The notes beneath the pieces are model-generated. The model saw only the letters and a list, made by a program, of their open reading frames with translations, was not told the origin of the DNA and ran no database searches. Position numbers and translations under genes: made by a program. 64,000 nucleotides of DNA from Muribaculaceae bacterium (lineage in GTDB: Bacteria; Bacteroidota; Bacteroidia; Bacteroidales; Muribaculaceae): contig JAFLTO010000006.1 of assembly GCA_022510425.1 (NCBI GenBank), forward strand, positions 102,444 to 166,443, in the 5' to 3' direction. Every line of letters starts with the position of its first letter. Position 1 is the stretch's first letter. Shown here piece after piece: positions 27,230 through 36,106 of the stretch.

Positions 27230-29023
27230 TTATTGATTGAGGGAGCCTATATCGGTTTGCTTGATGTGATTATCGTGAATTATTGAATTTGTTACATTGT
27301 TCAATTCTATTATTTCGTTGAACCTTATTGCTTCTTGGGGTTCACAATAATATTTTGGAGATAGTTCTAATAAATTATCTACAATTTTAATATTAGCAGA
27401 ATCATATATTTTGATAACCGGCAATCCAGGCATAATAAATCGATTATTCTCTATATTAATGTTTTCATGCACCGGTTTTTCGCAAGTTTCCACCTCGGGT
27501 GTAATTGCTATGACAGGACCATTACAATTATAAAATGCGTTGTTGCGAATAGTGAGCTGTTTCACCGGACCTGATTCATACCAACTTCTTGCATCATTGG
27601 CTACCAGTATTGAAGCCATAGGTATATTATAGAATTTATTCCCTTCTATTAAAGAATTGCTCCTTGTGGTGATCAAAATCGCACGAGTGGGTGTGGACTT
27701 GAAACTATTTCCCTTGATAATAACTTCAGGGATCCAACTAATATTCTCCACAACATAGGCCGTGGGATTGTTAAAGTCAACTTCAACCGGCAAATCTTTT
27801 TGAAAACTCACGCAATATCGATAATCATCTATTATATCTATTTTTGCCACTTTTATTGGTTCCCCCACGTCATTTAAAGTCTTTCTATTCACAACCATTA
27901 GTTCATCACCCGGCTCACATGGTAAAAAGCCGTAGGTTTGTGGATGCTTATAACCAATTATAATCTGTTTTGAGTCGATTATTTGCTCTATTTGAAGATG
28001 TGTGCCATGAATATTTATTGGATCATCTTGAGATCCTTCAAAAATTGAATCTATAATTCTTAAAAGGCCTCTGCAGGATGAAAATTGAAGAAAATCGGCA
28101 AAGCCGGTGTTGGTTCGACCACTTCCCTCGAGGGGTTGGCATTTTATTCTTTCATAAGTTAAATTTTCCGAAAATTGACCCACTATCCCAAAATTTCCCA
28201 TAAAGTTGAAAACAATATCTGATAGTTTAATCCCCTCACTTCTATTAATAAACATACAGACTTCATTCCTAATACCATGTCTCAGTTGATATCTTTCTCC
28301 TACGCTGACAGATGGGACCTTATTCTTTTCAAAGTCCATTCTTATTAGCCTGTCACCGATCAGTACGGCTTTTGCGTAATTTTTCATAGGAGAAACTTTC
28401 CTTAAAGTACGGCCATCTTCAGGATAATAAATTTGAGCGTACTCCACATGATTGGAATTACGTTGGTTGTCCCCGAATTGCCAACCCTCACCTACAAAAG
28501 AAAAAGAATCTCCATTGAATTCAAAATTTGTGGGAGGCAACACATAGAAACTGATATAATCTTCATCTTTATCGGTTATATCTATTTCCACTACTGACGG
28601 ATCAGCAGCATCAAGCCTAAAATTACGTAGTACTATATTTCTACAACTGTCAATAACAAAAGGAGTCATTTCTCCATGAGTCAATATAAGGCATCCGTTA
28701 CCTTCGATTGTAACATTATCAAGTTGTTTCAACCAAATTCCTATATGCTTCGTGGCATTGGGATTTTCCTTTTGGGAGGTAGTGTTAGAAATATGATACA
28801 GATGTTCCGATGAATTGATTCTGCTAAAATGTAAAGTATCTTCAGGCAACTCTATAATTACCTTTTCCCCTTTATAAGTAGCAGCTTCATTAATCACTTT
28901 TCTTAAAACCGAGGTGGCATCCCCTTTCACGAAAGGAACTTTTATAACTTTATCAGCATTTGCAAATCCACAAGAGATTAATAATAGGGATATCAATATA
29001 TAGCGTAGCATAACTGTATTCAA
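27230..29023 (-). CDS. GH110-like alpha-1,3-galactosidase (beta-helix)
   Basis: 597 residues (a second in-frame ATG, MLRYI, is at 29011). A signal peptide precedes a right-handed beta-helix with repeated N-x-I/V-x-N coils (NVTIEGNGCLILTHG, NIVLRNFRLDAADP, LTIRNNAFYNC). The block SQDDPINIHGTHL, near residue 330, has the acidic pair and Gly/His turn conserved in GH110. Characterised GH110 enzymes from Bacteroides remove alpha-1,3-galactose, as from blood-group B-type glycans. Substrate here is inferred. It starts 23 bp after the ABC-F gene on the same strand. Confidence 0.8.
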   Translation of the reverse strand: MNTVMLRYILISLLLISCGFANADKVIKVPFVKGDATSVLRKVINEAATYKGEKVIIELPEDTLHFSRINSSEHLYHISNTTSQKENPNATKHIGIWLKQLDNVTIEGNGCLILTHGEMTPFVIDSCRNIVLRNFRLDAADPSVVEIDITDKDEDYISFYVLPPTNFEFNGDSFSFVGEGWQFGDNQRNSNHVEYAQIYYPEDGRTLRKVSPMKNYAKAVLIGDRLIRMDFEKNKVPSVSVGERYQLRHGIRNEVCMFINRSEGIKLSDIVFNFMGNFGIVGQFSENLTYERIKCQPLEGSGRTNTGFADFLQFSSCRGLLRIIDSIFEGSQDDPINIHGTHLQIEQIIDSKQIIIGYKHPQTYGFLPCEPGDELMVVNRKTLNDVGEPIKVAKIDIIDDYRYCVSFQKDLPVEVDFNNPTAYVVENISWIPEVIIKGNSFKSTPTRAILITTRSNSLIEGNKFYNIPMASILVANDARSWYESGPVKQLTIRNNAFYNCNGPVIAITPEVETCEKPVHENINIENNRFIMPGLPVIKIYDSANIKIVDNLLELSPKYYCEPQEAIRFNEIIELNNVTNSIIHDNHIKQTDIGSLNQ

Positions 29024-29046
29024 ATAGTATAACTTTTGTATTACTT

Positions 29047-30849
29047 TTACAACATTTCTTTTTCCATAAGTTCCAAGGCACGGAATTCGGCTTCATCAAT
29101 TTCAGCTATAAGTGCTTCCATTCTTTTGGCAGATTCCAATAATGTTGTATGATCCAGGGTTCCTGACGACATCTTTTCTTCTAACTGACGTTTCTCTTCT
29201 TCAAGTTCGGGAAGTCTTTTATTTATTTCTTCTAATTCCTTTTTCTCCTTAAAGGTCAATTTTATTTTCTTTTCATTTTCAGGTTTTCTCCTAACGTTTG
29301 AAGAAGTCTCCTTAGCTTTTGATTTACTCTCTCCAGCCGTTTCTGCCTCTTTGCTTTTAACATATTGTCTATAGGTTGAATAATTACCCGGAAAGTCCTT
29401 CACCACGGCATTACCTTCAAAGACAAATAAATGATCGACTATCCTGTCAAGAAAAAATCTGTCATGGCTTACAACAATCACACAACCTTTAAAATCTACA
29501 AGATAATCCTCCAGTATTGAAAGAGTCATAATATCCAAATCATTGGTTGGCTCATCAAGAATCAAAAAATTTGGATTACGCATTAAGACTGTAGCCAAGT
29601 AAAGTCTCCTTCGTTCTCCTCCGCTTAGATTTGCAATATATTTTTGTTGGGTTTCCGGCGTGAAAAGAAAACGCGTAAGAAATTGGGAGGCGGAAAGTGT
29701 GGTTTTGTCATCGATCCTAACAGTTTCCGCAATTTCCCTCACTGCATCAATCACTTTTTTGTTCGAGTCGAAATCCACCATTCCCTCTTGACTGTAGTAT
29801 CCCCACCTGATTGTGCTTCCAATATCAAAAAAACCACTGTCAGGTTTCAGTTCTCCCAGAAGGAGCTTTATAAAAGTGGACTTCCCTACCCCGTTTTCTC
29901 CTACAATACCCACTTTTTCAAATCTTGCGAATGTATAGTTCCAATTATCCAAAATTTTTAAGTCTCCGAATGATTTGGTTACATTTTTTGCTTCAAAGAT
30001 TTTGGATCCTATATATCCTCCACCCTTCCCTAAATTTACTTCCCTGGTGGTTAGATTTACCTTACTTTTTTCCTCAAGTTGATAAAAATTGTCAATCCTG
30101 TATTTAGCCTTGCTTCCTCTTGCTTGAGGTTGACGACGCATCCATTCCAATTCTGTTCGTAAAAGATTCTTCACCTTGAGCAATTCAGCATTAAGCGCAT
30201 CATAGCGCTCCTGTCTTTTCTCAAGATAATAATCATAGTTACCTTCATAAAAGAAAAAACCTTTCCTGTCTATTTCAATGATTTTGTTGCAAACATTATC
30301 AAGAAAATATCTGTCGTGAGTCACCATGAGCAGTGTGATATTTTGTCGCGACAAATAATTTTCCAACCATTCCACCATCTCAATATCAAGATGATTAGTC
30401 GGTTCATCAAGAATTAGTAAGTCGGGATTATGAACCAAAACTTTGGCCAAAGCAATCCGTTTAATTTGACCACCAGACATTTTCCCCAATTTCTGATTTG
30501 GGTCAACTATACGGAACTGAGTCAACAATTTCAGCCCATTATCTCTAATAGTATAATCGTCATGATCATTTTCCGAACCTTGCTCTATATATTCAATAGC
30601 GGTCAATTCAGGATTAATGTCAGGAAGCTGTGGCAGATATCCTATGTGCAAATTATTTCGATAAACAATCCTTCCCTCATCATAATCCTCAATACCGGCT
30701 ATTATATTTAAAAATGTAGTTTTCCCTGTACCATTCGTGGCTATTATACCGATTTTATCACCTTGATACACACCGAATGTAATTTCGGAAAACAACACTC
30801 TGTCACCATAAGATTTAGTGAGGTTTTCTATCTGAAGATAACTTACCAT
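29047..30849 (-). CDS. ABC-F family ATPase (Uup-type)
   Basis: 600 residues from ATG at 30849; a longer reading would need a TTG 18 bp upstream. Two ABC cassettes are present: Walker A ATNGTGKTTF (about 32-41) with signature MSGGQIKRIALA, and Walker A GENGVGKSTF with signature LSGGERRRLYLA. Both Walker B motifs (LLILDEPTNHLD and FLILDEPTNDLD) are intact. The linker carries the ABC-F Arg-rich segment (RRQPQARGSKAKY), and the end is a charged coiled coil. There are no membrane helices. ABC-F proteins act on ribosomes or DNA structures; this one resembles Uup. Confidence 0.9.
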   Translation of the reverse strand: MVSYLQIENLTKSYGDRVLFSEITFGVYQGDKIGIIATNGTGKTTFLNIIAGIEDYDEGRIVYRNNLHIGYLPQLPDINPELTAIEYIEQGSENDHDDYTIRDNGLKLLTQFRIVDPNQKLGKMSGGQIKRIALAKVLVHNPDLLILDEPTNHLDIEMVEWLENYLSRQNITLLMVTHDRYFLDNVCNKIIEIDRKGFFFYEGNYDYYLEKRQERYDALNAELLKVKNLLRTELEWMRRQPQARGSKAKYRIDNFYQLEEKSKVNLTTREVNLGKGGGYIGSKIFEAKNVTKSFGDLKILDNWNYTFARFEKVGIVGENGVGKSTFIKLLLGELKPDSGFFDIGSTIRWGYYSQEGMVDFDSNKKVIDAVREIAETVRIDDKTTLSASQFLTRFLFTPETQQKYIANLSGGERRRLYLATVLMRNPNFLILDEPTNDLDIMTLSILEDYLVDFKGCVIVVSHDRFFLDRIVDHLFVFEGNAVVKDFPGNYSTYRQYVKSKEAETAGESKSKAKETSSNVRRKPENEKKIKLTFKEKKELEEINKRLPELEEEKRQLEEKMSSGTLDHTTLLESAKRMEALIAEIDEAEFRALELMEKEML

Positions 30850-30949
30850 TACTTTAAGGAATAACAATCATTTTCCATTATGATGTTACACAAAATTAGT
30901 TAATTTGATACAACAAAAAAAAATTTTATGAAAACTCTGTCAATTCTTA

Positions 30950-30978
30950 TTTGTTTTTTAAATAGCAACATATTTTTG
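30950..30978 (+). promoter_or_regulatory. Promoter of the DUF488 gene
   Basis: TTTG at 30950-30953 and TATTTTTG at 30971-30978, with a 17-nt spacer. The expected start near 30985 leaves a short leader before the ATG at 31001. Confidence 0.55.
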
Positions 30979-31000
30979 TATAAATAGACTTCTATCAATT

Positions 31001-31357
31001 ATGCAAAACATTCAGATTAAAAGAGCTTATGAACCGGCGAGTGATTCTGACGGATTCAGAATTTATATAGATAGGCTTTGGCCAAGAGGGCTTTCACACG
31101 AGACATTCCATTATGATTTATGGGATAAAGATATTGCTCCCTCCACAGAGCTTAGGGAATGGTTCCATCAAAACCCGGCTGACAGATGGACTCAATTCGA
31201 GCAAAAGTATAAGAAGGAATTGCTTGCTAATCCGGCATTTGAGAAATTAAAGGAATATATCGCAACAAAACCTATAGTGACCTTATTATATTCTTCTCAC
31301 GATCAGACACATAATAATGCAGTGATACTTTTGGATTTACTCAAATCACAAAATTAG
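31001..31357 (+). CDS. DUF488 family protein
   Basis: 118 residues with the DUF488 (YeaO-like) signature RIYIDRLWPRGLS near residues 21-33 and the terminal block VTLLYSSHDQTHNNAVIL. The family is small, soluble and of unknown function, sometimes annotated uroporphyrin-III C-methyltransferase by error. It has its own promoter, is 43 bp before a drug/metabolite transporter gene, and the two may be co-transcribed. Confidence 0.88.
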   Translation: MQNIQIKRAYEPASDSDGFRIYIDRLWPRGLSHETFHYDLWDKDIAPSTELREWFHQNPADRWTQFEQKYKKELLANPAFEKLKEYIATKPIVTLLYSSHDQTHNNAVILLDLLKSQN

Positions 31358-31400
31358 GCTAACTTTGTAAATAAGATAGCTTTAAAGAATAAAGTTTTTG

Positions 31401-32357
31401 ATGAATCCTAAAGTAAAGGGCAATATCCTGATGTTTATAGCCAAGACCTTTTCGGGTCTTAATCAGAATGCCCTTCGCTATTTGCTTCCAAATTGGATGA
31501 GTGCTCAGACCGGGGTGGTGTTTAGGCTCGGGTTTGGAACTCTTTTTTTCATCATTTATGAGTTGTTTGTTTGGAAAAAATTCACACTTCCTTCAAGAAA
31601 AGATTGTGTGAAACTTATCCTTACAGGCCTTATATTTGTGTTTGGATATATGTGGGCTTTGCTTGAAGGATTAAGTTACACCACACCAATCTCTTCTTCA
31701 ATTTTCATAAGTCTTCAACCGGTATTCGTCTTTATAATCTGTCTTGTTATAAAAACCGAGAAAGCCACATGGAAAAAGGTTATAGGAATGATTATCGGTT
31801 TTGGGGGAGCCTTGTTGTGTGTGCTCACTCAACATTCCAGTGCGGTTGCTTCGGCTCCCATGAAAGGCAATATGTTTTGTCTCCTCGGAGCTTTTCTTTA
31901 TTCCTGCTATCTGGTGATTGAAAAGAAATTCATTCCAAAATTGGGGAGCGCGATGGTGTCGGCCCTAACTTTTGGAGGTGGCGTGATAGGTGCAGTGATT
32001 TTAGTTTGTTTCACAGGATGGGATGCTTTGGTGCTACACCAGAATATATTCAGCACACCGATGCTGGTTCTGTTATTCGTATTGATTTTCCCAACATCGG
32101 TGAGCTATCTTTTACAGGATTTCTCCTTAAAACTTCTTACAGCAACCGTAGTTGCACTGTATAGCGATTTGATCTTGATAGTTTCAGCAATCGCCAGTTA
32201 TATAATAGGGCAGGATAAATTCTCTTGGTGGCAGATACTTGCAATAGCATTAATGCTATTGTCGGTTTACCTGGTGGAAATTTCCGAGGCAACCACGAAT
32301 AAAAATTCCCCGTCCCCTACTAATGTTCCATCCCTTAATAAATCGGGGTCACAGTAA
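31401..32357 (+). CDS. DMT-family transporter (EamA)
   Basis: 318 residues from the ATG at 31401. About ten membrane helices in two EamA repeats are seen: the first around LILTGLIFVFGYMWALLEGL, the second ending GQDKFSWWQILAIALMLLSVYLVE. The family exports amino acids, nucleotides or other metabolites; the substrate is unknown. Its 3' end overlaps the 3' end of the convergent GumN-like gene by 23 bp. The last 25 residues are a Ser/Pro/Asn-rich cytoplasmic tail. Confidence 0.85.
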   Translation: MNPKVKGNILMFIAKTFSGLNQNALRYLLPNWMSAQTGVVFRLGFGTLFFIIYELFVWKKFTLPSRKDCVKLILTGLIFVFGYMWALLEGLSYTTPISSSIFISLQPVFVFIICLVIKTEKATWKKVIGMIIGFGGALLCVLTQHSSAVASAPMKGNMFCLLGAFLYSCYLVIEKKFIPKLGSAMVSALTFGGGVIGAVILVCFTGWDALVLHQNIFSTPMLVLLFVLIFPTSVSYLLQDFSLKLLTATVVALYSDLILIVSAIASYIIGQDKFSWWQILAIALMLLSVYLVEISEATTNKNSPSPTNVPSLNKSGSQ

Positions 32358-33213
32358 ATCCTTCTGATTTCAAGCCTTCTATTATGCCTTTTTCACCTGC
32401 CAAGTGAAGAGCGCCAACTACTATGAAACTTGGTGTTTCTTCTATAATACCCGGCAATTTCTCCATCCAGTTTGCATTTCGTTTATATAAAATATATTCC
32501 ATGAATTCCGGATGCTTCTCGTCTTCTTTTGATAACTCAATCATGGAATCCAAATCTCTGTTTTTATAAGCCTCGCTAAGTTTCTTAGCGGCCTCAACTG
32601 CTTCATCCGGATTTTTCAACATATCTACCAAGACCTCAGCTTGAACTGTCAAAGGAGTTGTATTAAACAAAACTTCACCTTGATATTCCGGTGTTTCAAG
32701 CGCCATTATCTTTTTCCCGGATTCAACTCCACTTTTAAAGAAATAGGTATCCAATTGTTGATTGGGATCAAATCCAGGCATCACATCGGTGCTCATTCCG
32801 GCGGCCACCATTGTGCTCACAGCCATAGGTTTCAATGTTTCAAGCATTTGAAGCTGCATTCCCGGCATTGGAGCCCATTTTTGAAACTGTTGATTCAATG
32901 CATCAAAATCCTCACCTGCAAGCAAGACTGAAAGAGTGCTGTCGGAAGGAGCCATCATAAAAGGTTGAAGGGCCATCGATAAAGCCATTGGATCCATTGT
33001 TAGGTCAATTTCACCCACCACTTGATCGGCCTGGTTGAAATATTCCATAACTCCTGATTCCTCCACTATCGATATTGGAGAAAGGTGATGGCTACCAAAA
33101 ACATAAGATGGAGCCTTTAAATCTTTTCCCTCCACTTTATAAAGAATCTGGGAATGGCCTGCCATAGTTCCAAGAAGAGAGAAAGCAATTAAAGATAAGA
33201 AAGTCTTTTTCAT
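32335..33213 (-). CDS. TraB/GumN-family exported protein
   Basis: 292 residues with a signal peptide ending in GHSQ. LYKVEGKDLKAPSYVFGSHHLSP is the GumN/TraB opening, with GSHH near residue 45. Later VVGEIDLT and the final FIVVGALHLAGEKGIIEGLK are the conserved blocks, including the GALHLAG motif. Members are thought to be metal-dependent proteases or adhesion-related proteins. The function is not settled. It is expected in the periplasm. It is 49 bp downstream of the AI-2E-family gene. Confidence 0.85.
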   Translation of the reverse strand: MKKTFLSLIAFSLLGTMAGHSQILYKVEGKDLKAPSYVFGSHHLSPISIVEESGVMEYFNQADQVVGEIDLTMDPMALSMALQPFMMAPSDSTLSVLLAGEDFDALNQQFQKWAPMPGMQLQMLETLKPMAVSTMVAAGMSTDVMPGFDPNQQLDTYFFKSGVESGKKIMALETPEYQGEVLFNTTPLTVQAEVLVDMLKNPDEAVEAAKKLSEAYKNRDLDSMIELSKEDEKHPEFMEYILYKRNANWMEKLPGIIEETPSFIVVGALHLAGEKGIIEGLKSEGFTVTPIY

Positions 33214-33262
33214 TATTTATTTTTTAAGTTCTTATATTTGACGCCGGTTAATGCAATTAGTT

Positions 33263-34369
33263 TCATTCCTCTGCCTCATCAATAGAAATTATATCTGTGG
33301 GAGCCGAAAGAGGTATATGTTCAATGATAACTTTTTTATAATAAACAAGAAGTATCGTAGTCAATGGTAAAGCGATAATCATTCCGATAATTCCCAGCAG
33401 TGTGCCCCAAACTGAGAGAGAAAGAAGGATTATGGCTGGATTCAAACCTAAAGACTTTCCCATTATTTTGGGAGTGAGGATATAATCGCATATACTCTGG
33501 CTTACCAGATATACCAAACCGCATTCCCCCAATTTGGCCCAGAAAGGGAAATTTCCATCGAGGGAAGTAACGAAACAAATTATGATCACCGGAATCAAGG
33601 TAATGTATTGGAAATATGGAATCATATATAGGATACCTACAAGAATTCCCATCACAATAGACATCGGCAATCCTACAATAGTGAAACCTATGCAATATAA
33701 TACAGCGGCACAAGAGGCTATTAACAGTTGGCTGCGGAAATATTTATTCATATAATATTTCACATCATTCATAACTTGTGATACGGCAGCCCGAAATTTC
33801 TTTGGAACAAGCAATGAAAAACCTTTTGAGAAGCGATCGTAATCCAATAAAATAAAGATGACGTATATAAAAGTTACAAGCCATTCGAGTGTATGGATAA
33901 GATATTCCACCGAAATGGATATCACGTTGGCACCTTGGTCAATCCAAGAACCGAACTTACCTTCTTCAAATCTTTTCACCAGTGAATTAAAATCCACTTT
34001 CCCTTCTATATATGAACTCAAGGGCTCCGGAAGGAAAGGAAGAGAAATTTCATGTGTGCCGTAAGTTTTTATCATATTCCCCATTTGGAAAATTTCATGC
34101 ATCACTATCGGCATAAAGAAATAAACCAATAAGCCACAAATTATTATACCATCACCCAATGTTATCAATACAGCAGGGGCCCTTTTCCTTAATGCCATGA
34201 TCCGTTGATTGTATTCCACCACCGGTTCTATTATATAAGATAAAAGGCAAGCAAGACAAAAAGGAAGCAATACATTTTTCAACACACCGATCAACCATAT
34301 CACACCCGCAATTATTGCGATTGTGATTATAAGCTTCACGGTTTTATCAAATGTAAAATATGTACTCAT
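33263..34369 (-). CDS. AI-2E family transporter (PerM-like)
   Basis: 368 residues with about eight membrane helices: two at the N-terminus (IITIAIIAGVIWLIGVLKNV), a large soluble loop at about 90-150, and a final set ending LLGIIGMIIALPLTTILLVYY. This is the PerM/AI-2E family layout. The family name comes from one member linked to autoinducer-2 export, but most members are unrelated, and some are antiporters. The presence of luxS in the window does not link the two. The gene is 49 bp from the GumN-like gene, same strand. Confidence 0.82.
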   Translation of the reverse strand: MSTYFTFDKTVKLIITIAIIAGVIWLIGVLKNVLLPFCLACLLSYIIEPVVEYNQRIMALRKRAPAVLITLGDGIIICGLLVYFFMPIVMHEIFQMGNMIKTYGTHEISLPFLPEPLSSYIEGKVDFNSLVKRFEEGKFGSWIDQGANVISISVEYLIHTLEWLVTFIYVIFILLDYDRFSKGFSLLVPKKFRAAVSQVMNDVKYYMNKYFRSQLLIASCAAVLYCIGFTIVGLPMSIVMGILVGILYMIPYFQYITLIPVIIICFVTSLDGNFPFWAKLGECGLVYLVSQSICDYILTPKIMGKSLGLNPAIILLSLSVWGTLLGIIGMIIALPLTTILLVYYKKVIIEHIPLSAPTDIISIDEAEE

Positions 34370-34440
34370 CAGGAATTCTCAAAAACTCTACAAAATTAAG
34401 AAAATTCCTATTCATTAAAGCTGATTCAAGTAAAAATTTA

Positions 34441-34470
34441 GGGTGCTCTAAATCCATATTTAAAGCACCC
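34441..34470 (-). terminator. Terminator of the small amphipathic-protein gene
   Basis: A 13-bp stem with one mismatch (34441-34453 with 34458-34470) and a CCAT loop; on the minus strand it is followed by ATTTTTA. It lies 24 bp after the stop at 34495. Confidence 0.75.
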
Positions 34471-34494
34471 TTCCGTTAAATTTATAAAACTGTT

Positions 34495-34788
34495 TTAGTT
34501 TTTCAATTTATTAGCAAAATCTGTAGTTTTATCAGCTATTGAATCCAATACATCTGCTATTTTATCTTTAGCGATATCGGTATATTGTGTAGCTTTATCT
34601 TTCAGTTGGGCTGCAGTGTCTTTCACATCTGCAATACCATCACTGTAAGCCTGACTCAAATCTGCCTTCGCTTGATTATATTTAGCCTGGGCTGCAATCT
34701 TTGCAGCTTGAGCAGATACTTTAGCTGAATTAACCGCCACTGTAGAGGCTGTATCAGCCACAAATTGATTTTTATTGATCGTTTCCAT
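34495..34788 (-). CDS. Small Ala/Lys-rich amphipathic helical protein
   Basis: 97 residues without a signal peptide, Pro, Cys or Trp. It is dominated by heptad-like repeats with alternating A, K, D and T (AAQAKYNQAKADLSQAYSDG, then AAQLKDKATQYTDIAKDKIA). This is a long amphipathic helix like those of YtxH, LEA-type or apolipoprotein-like stress proteins. I do not recognise a family. It is a monocistronic unit with a clear terminator. Upstream, at 34812-34857, lies a 9-bp inverted repeat (see findings). It is a short, abundant-looking structural or stress protein. Confidence 0.7.
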   Translation of the reverse strand: METINKNQFVADTASTVAVNSAKVSAQAAKIAAQAKYNQAKADLSQAYSDGIADVKDTAAQLKDKATQYTDIAKDKIADVLDSIADKTTDFANKLKN

Positions 34789-35024
34789 AATTTTATTTTT
34801 TATGTTTTTAGAATATCAGACAACCAAGCTTGATATTATTCTGTTTTATCTGATATTTATATTATAACACTTACTGATTGCATCGGTTTGTTAAAAAGAA
34901 TAAATTATGATTTGAATTAGAAATATTCCTTTATACATTACCCTCAACCTTAGTTTCACAGTCCTAACGGGTAAAAGGTAATAATGGCAAATATTTTTCG
35001 TTAATACGTTACAAAGTTTCTCTT

Positions 35025-35999
35025 ATGGCTTCAATCTTAAAGGCCCCGATAGTTTTTCACCCGATTATGAAAAAGGTTATCTGGGGTGGCGATAAAATTT
35101 GCAAATGGAAGGGATTGCCTTCTCAAGATAGAAATATTGGAGAAAGCTGGGAAATATCTCAAATTCCCGGTTCTGAGTCAATTGTATCTCAAGGTAAATA
35201 TAAAGATTTTTCATTGACTCAGTTGATAGAGCTGTTTGGTTCTGAATTGTTGGGAGAAAAAGTGGTTGAGAAATATGGGAAACGGTTTCCTCTTCTTGTA
35301 AAATTTATAGATGCCAACGACAATCTTTCAGTTCAGGTGCATCCTAATGATGATTTAGCCCTTGCAAGACATAAAACTGCGGGAAAAACTGAAATGTGGT
35401 ATGTTATTTCTGCCGATAAGGGGGCCAAAATATACGCCGGCCTTAAGGACGAATTAAACGCTGACTCCTATGAAGATAAATTAAAGGATGATTCTTTTTT
35501 GGATTCAGTTGAATTTTTTGAGTCTAAGAAAGAAGATGTGTATTATCTACCACCGGGAACTGTTCATGCCATTGGAGCCGGGAATCTCCTGACTGAAATT
35601 CAGCAATCAAGCGACATTACTTATCGGATCTATGATTATAATCGAAAAGATGCAAATGGAGAACCCAGAGAACTACATACCGATCTTGCAAAAGATGCTA
35701 TAAATTTCAAAAATACCGGTAAATGTAGGATTCAGGATTTCAATGAAAAAGATGGCATCGTAGAACTTATCGATTGTGAATACTTTTCCACATCAAAAAT
35801 AAATATTGATTCTAAAAGAGAATTTTCTCTCAATGGTGATTCTTTCAGAATAATTATATGTACTGAAGGAAAAGTCCTTCTTTCAAGCCATGGGGAAAGC
35901 GTAGAACTTCCTGCCGGTTTCTCAGCTTTGATTCCCGCATCCGTTCATTCCTATCAGTTGAATGGTAAAGGTACCGTACTGATTACTAAAGCCCTCTGA
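35025..35999 (+). CDS. manA: Mannose-6-phosphate isomerase, class I
   Basis: 324 residues. The zinc site is visible: SVQVHPND (about 105-112, Q and H ligands), EMWYVI (Glu ligand) and PPGTVHAIGAGNL (H ligand, about 175-187). EIQQSSDITYRIYDYNR is the conserved Arg-containing active-site block. The enzyme interconverts mannose-6-P and fructose-6-P for glycan and GDP-mannose supply. The short form without a C-terminal lid is common in Bacteroidota. It stands alone on plus. Confidence 0.93.
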   Translation: MASILKAPIVFHPIMKKVIWGGDKICKWKGLPSQDRNIGESWEISQIPGSESIVSQGKYKDFSLTQLIELFGSELLGEKVVEKYGKRFPLLVKFIDANDNLSVQVHPNDDLALARHKTAGKTEMWYVISADKGAKIYAGLKDELNADSYEDKLKDDSFLDSVEFFESKKEDVYYLPPGTVHAIGAGNLLTEIQQSSDITYRIYDYNRKDANGEPRELHTDLAKDAINFKNTGKCRIQDFNEKDGIVELIDCEYFSTSKINIDSKREFSLNGDSFRIIICTEGKVLLSSHGESVELPAGFSALIPASVHSYQLNGKGTVLITKAL

Positions 36000-36012
36000 C
36001 AAGTTAAGTCCT

Positions 36013-36051
36013 AAAAAAAATTGTGACCGTGAAAATATCACACGGCCACAA
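36013..36051 (-). terminator. Terminator downstream of the efflux permease
   Basis: An 11-bp stem with one mismatch (36021-36031 with 36041-36051), followed on the minus strand by eight T (36020-36013). It ends the permease transcript (stop at 36107). The same hairpin could also end the manA transcript. Confidence 0.82.
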
Positions 36052-36106
36052 CAATATATTCGGTTTAAAGGCAATAAAGGGAGTTTACCTTCTCAATGTA
36101 ATATTT

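Noticed and set aside
30850..30867. Upstream TTG start for the ABC-F gene
   Set aside because: The ATG at 30849 starts directly before the first strand of the ATPase fold and the extra six residues have no conserved role.
33263..34369. AI-2E-family gene taken as the partner of luxS in quorum sensing
   Set aside because: The family name is historical, most members do not export autoinducer-2, and the genes are 33 kb apart with no shared signal.
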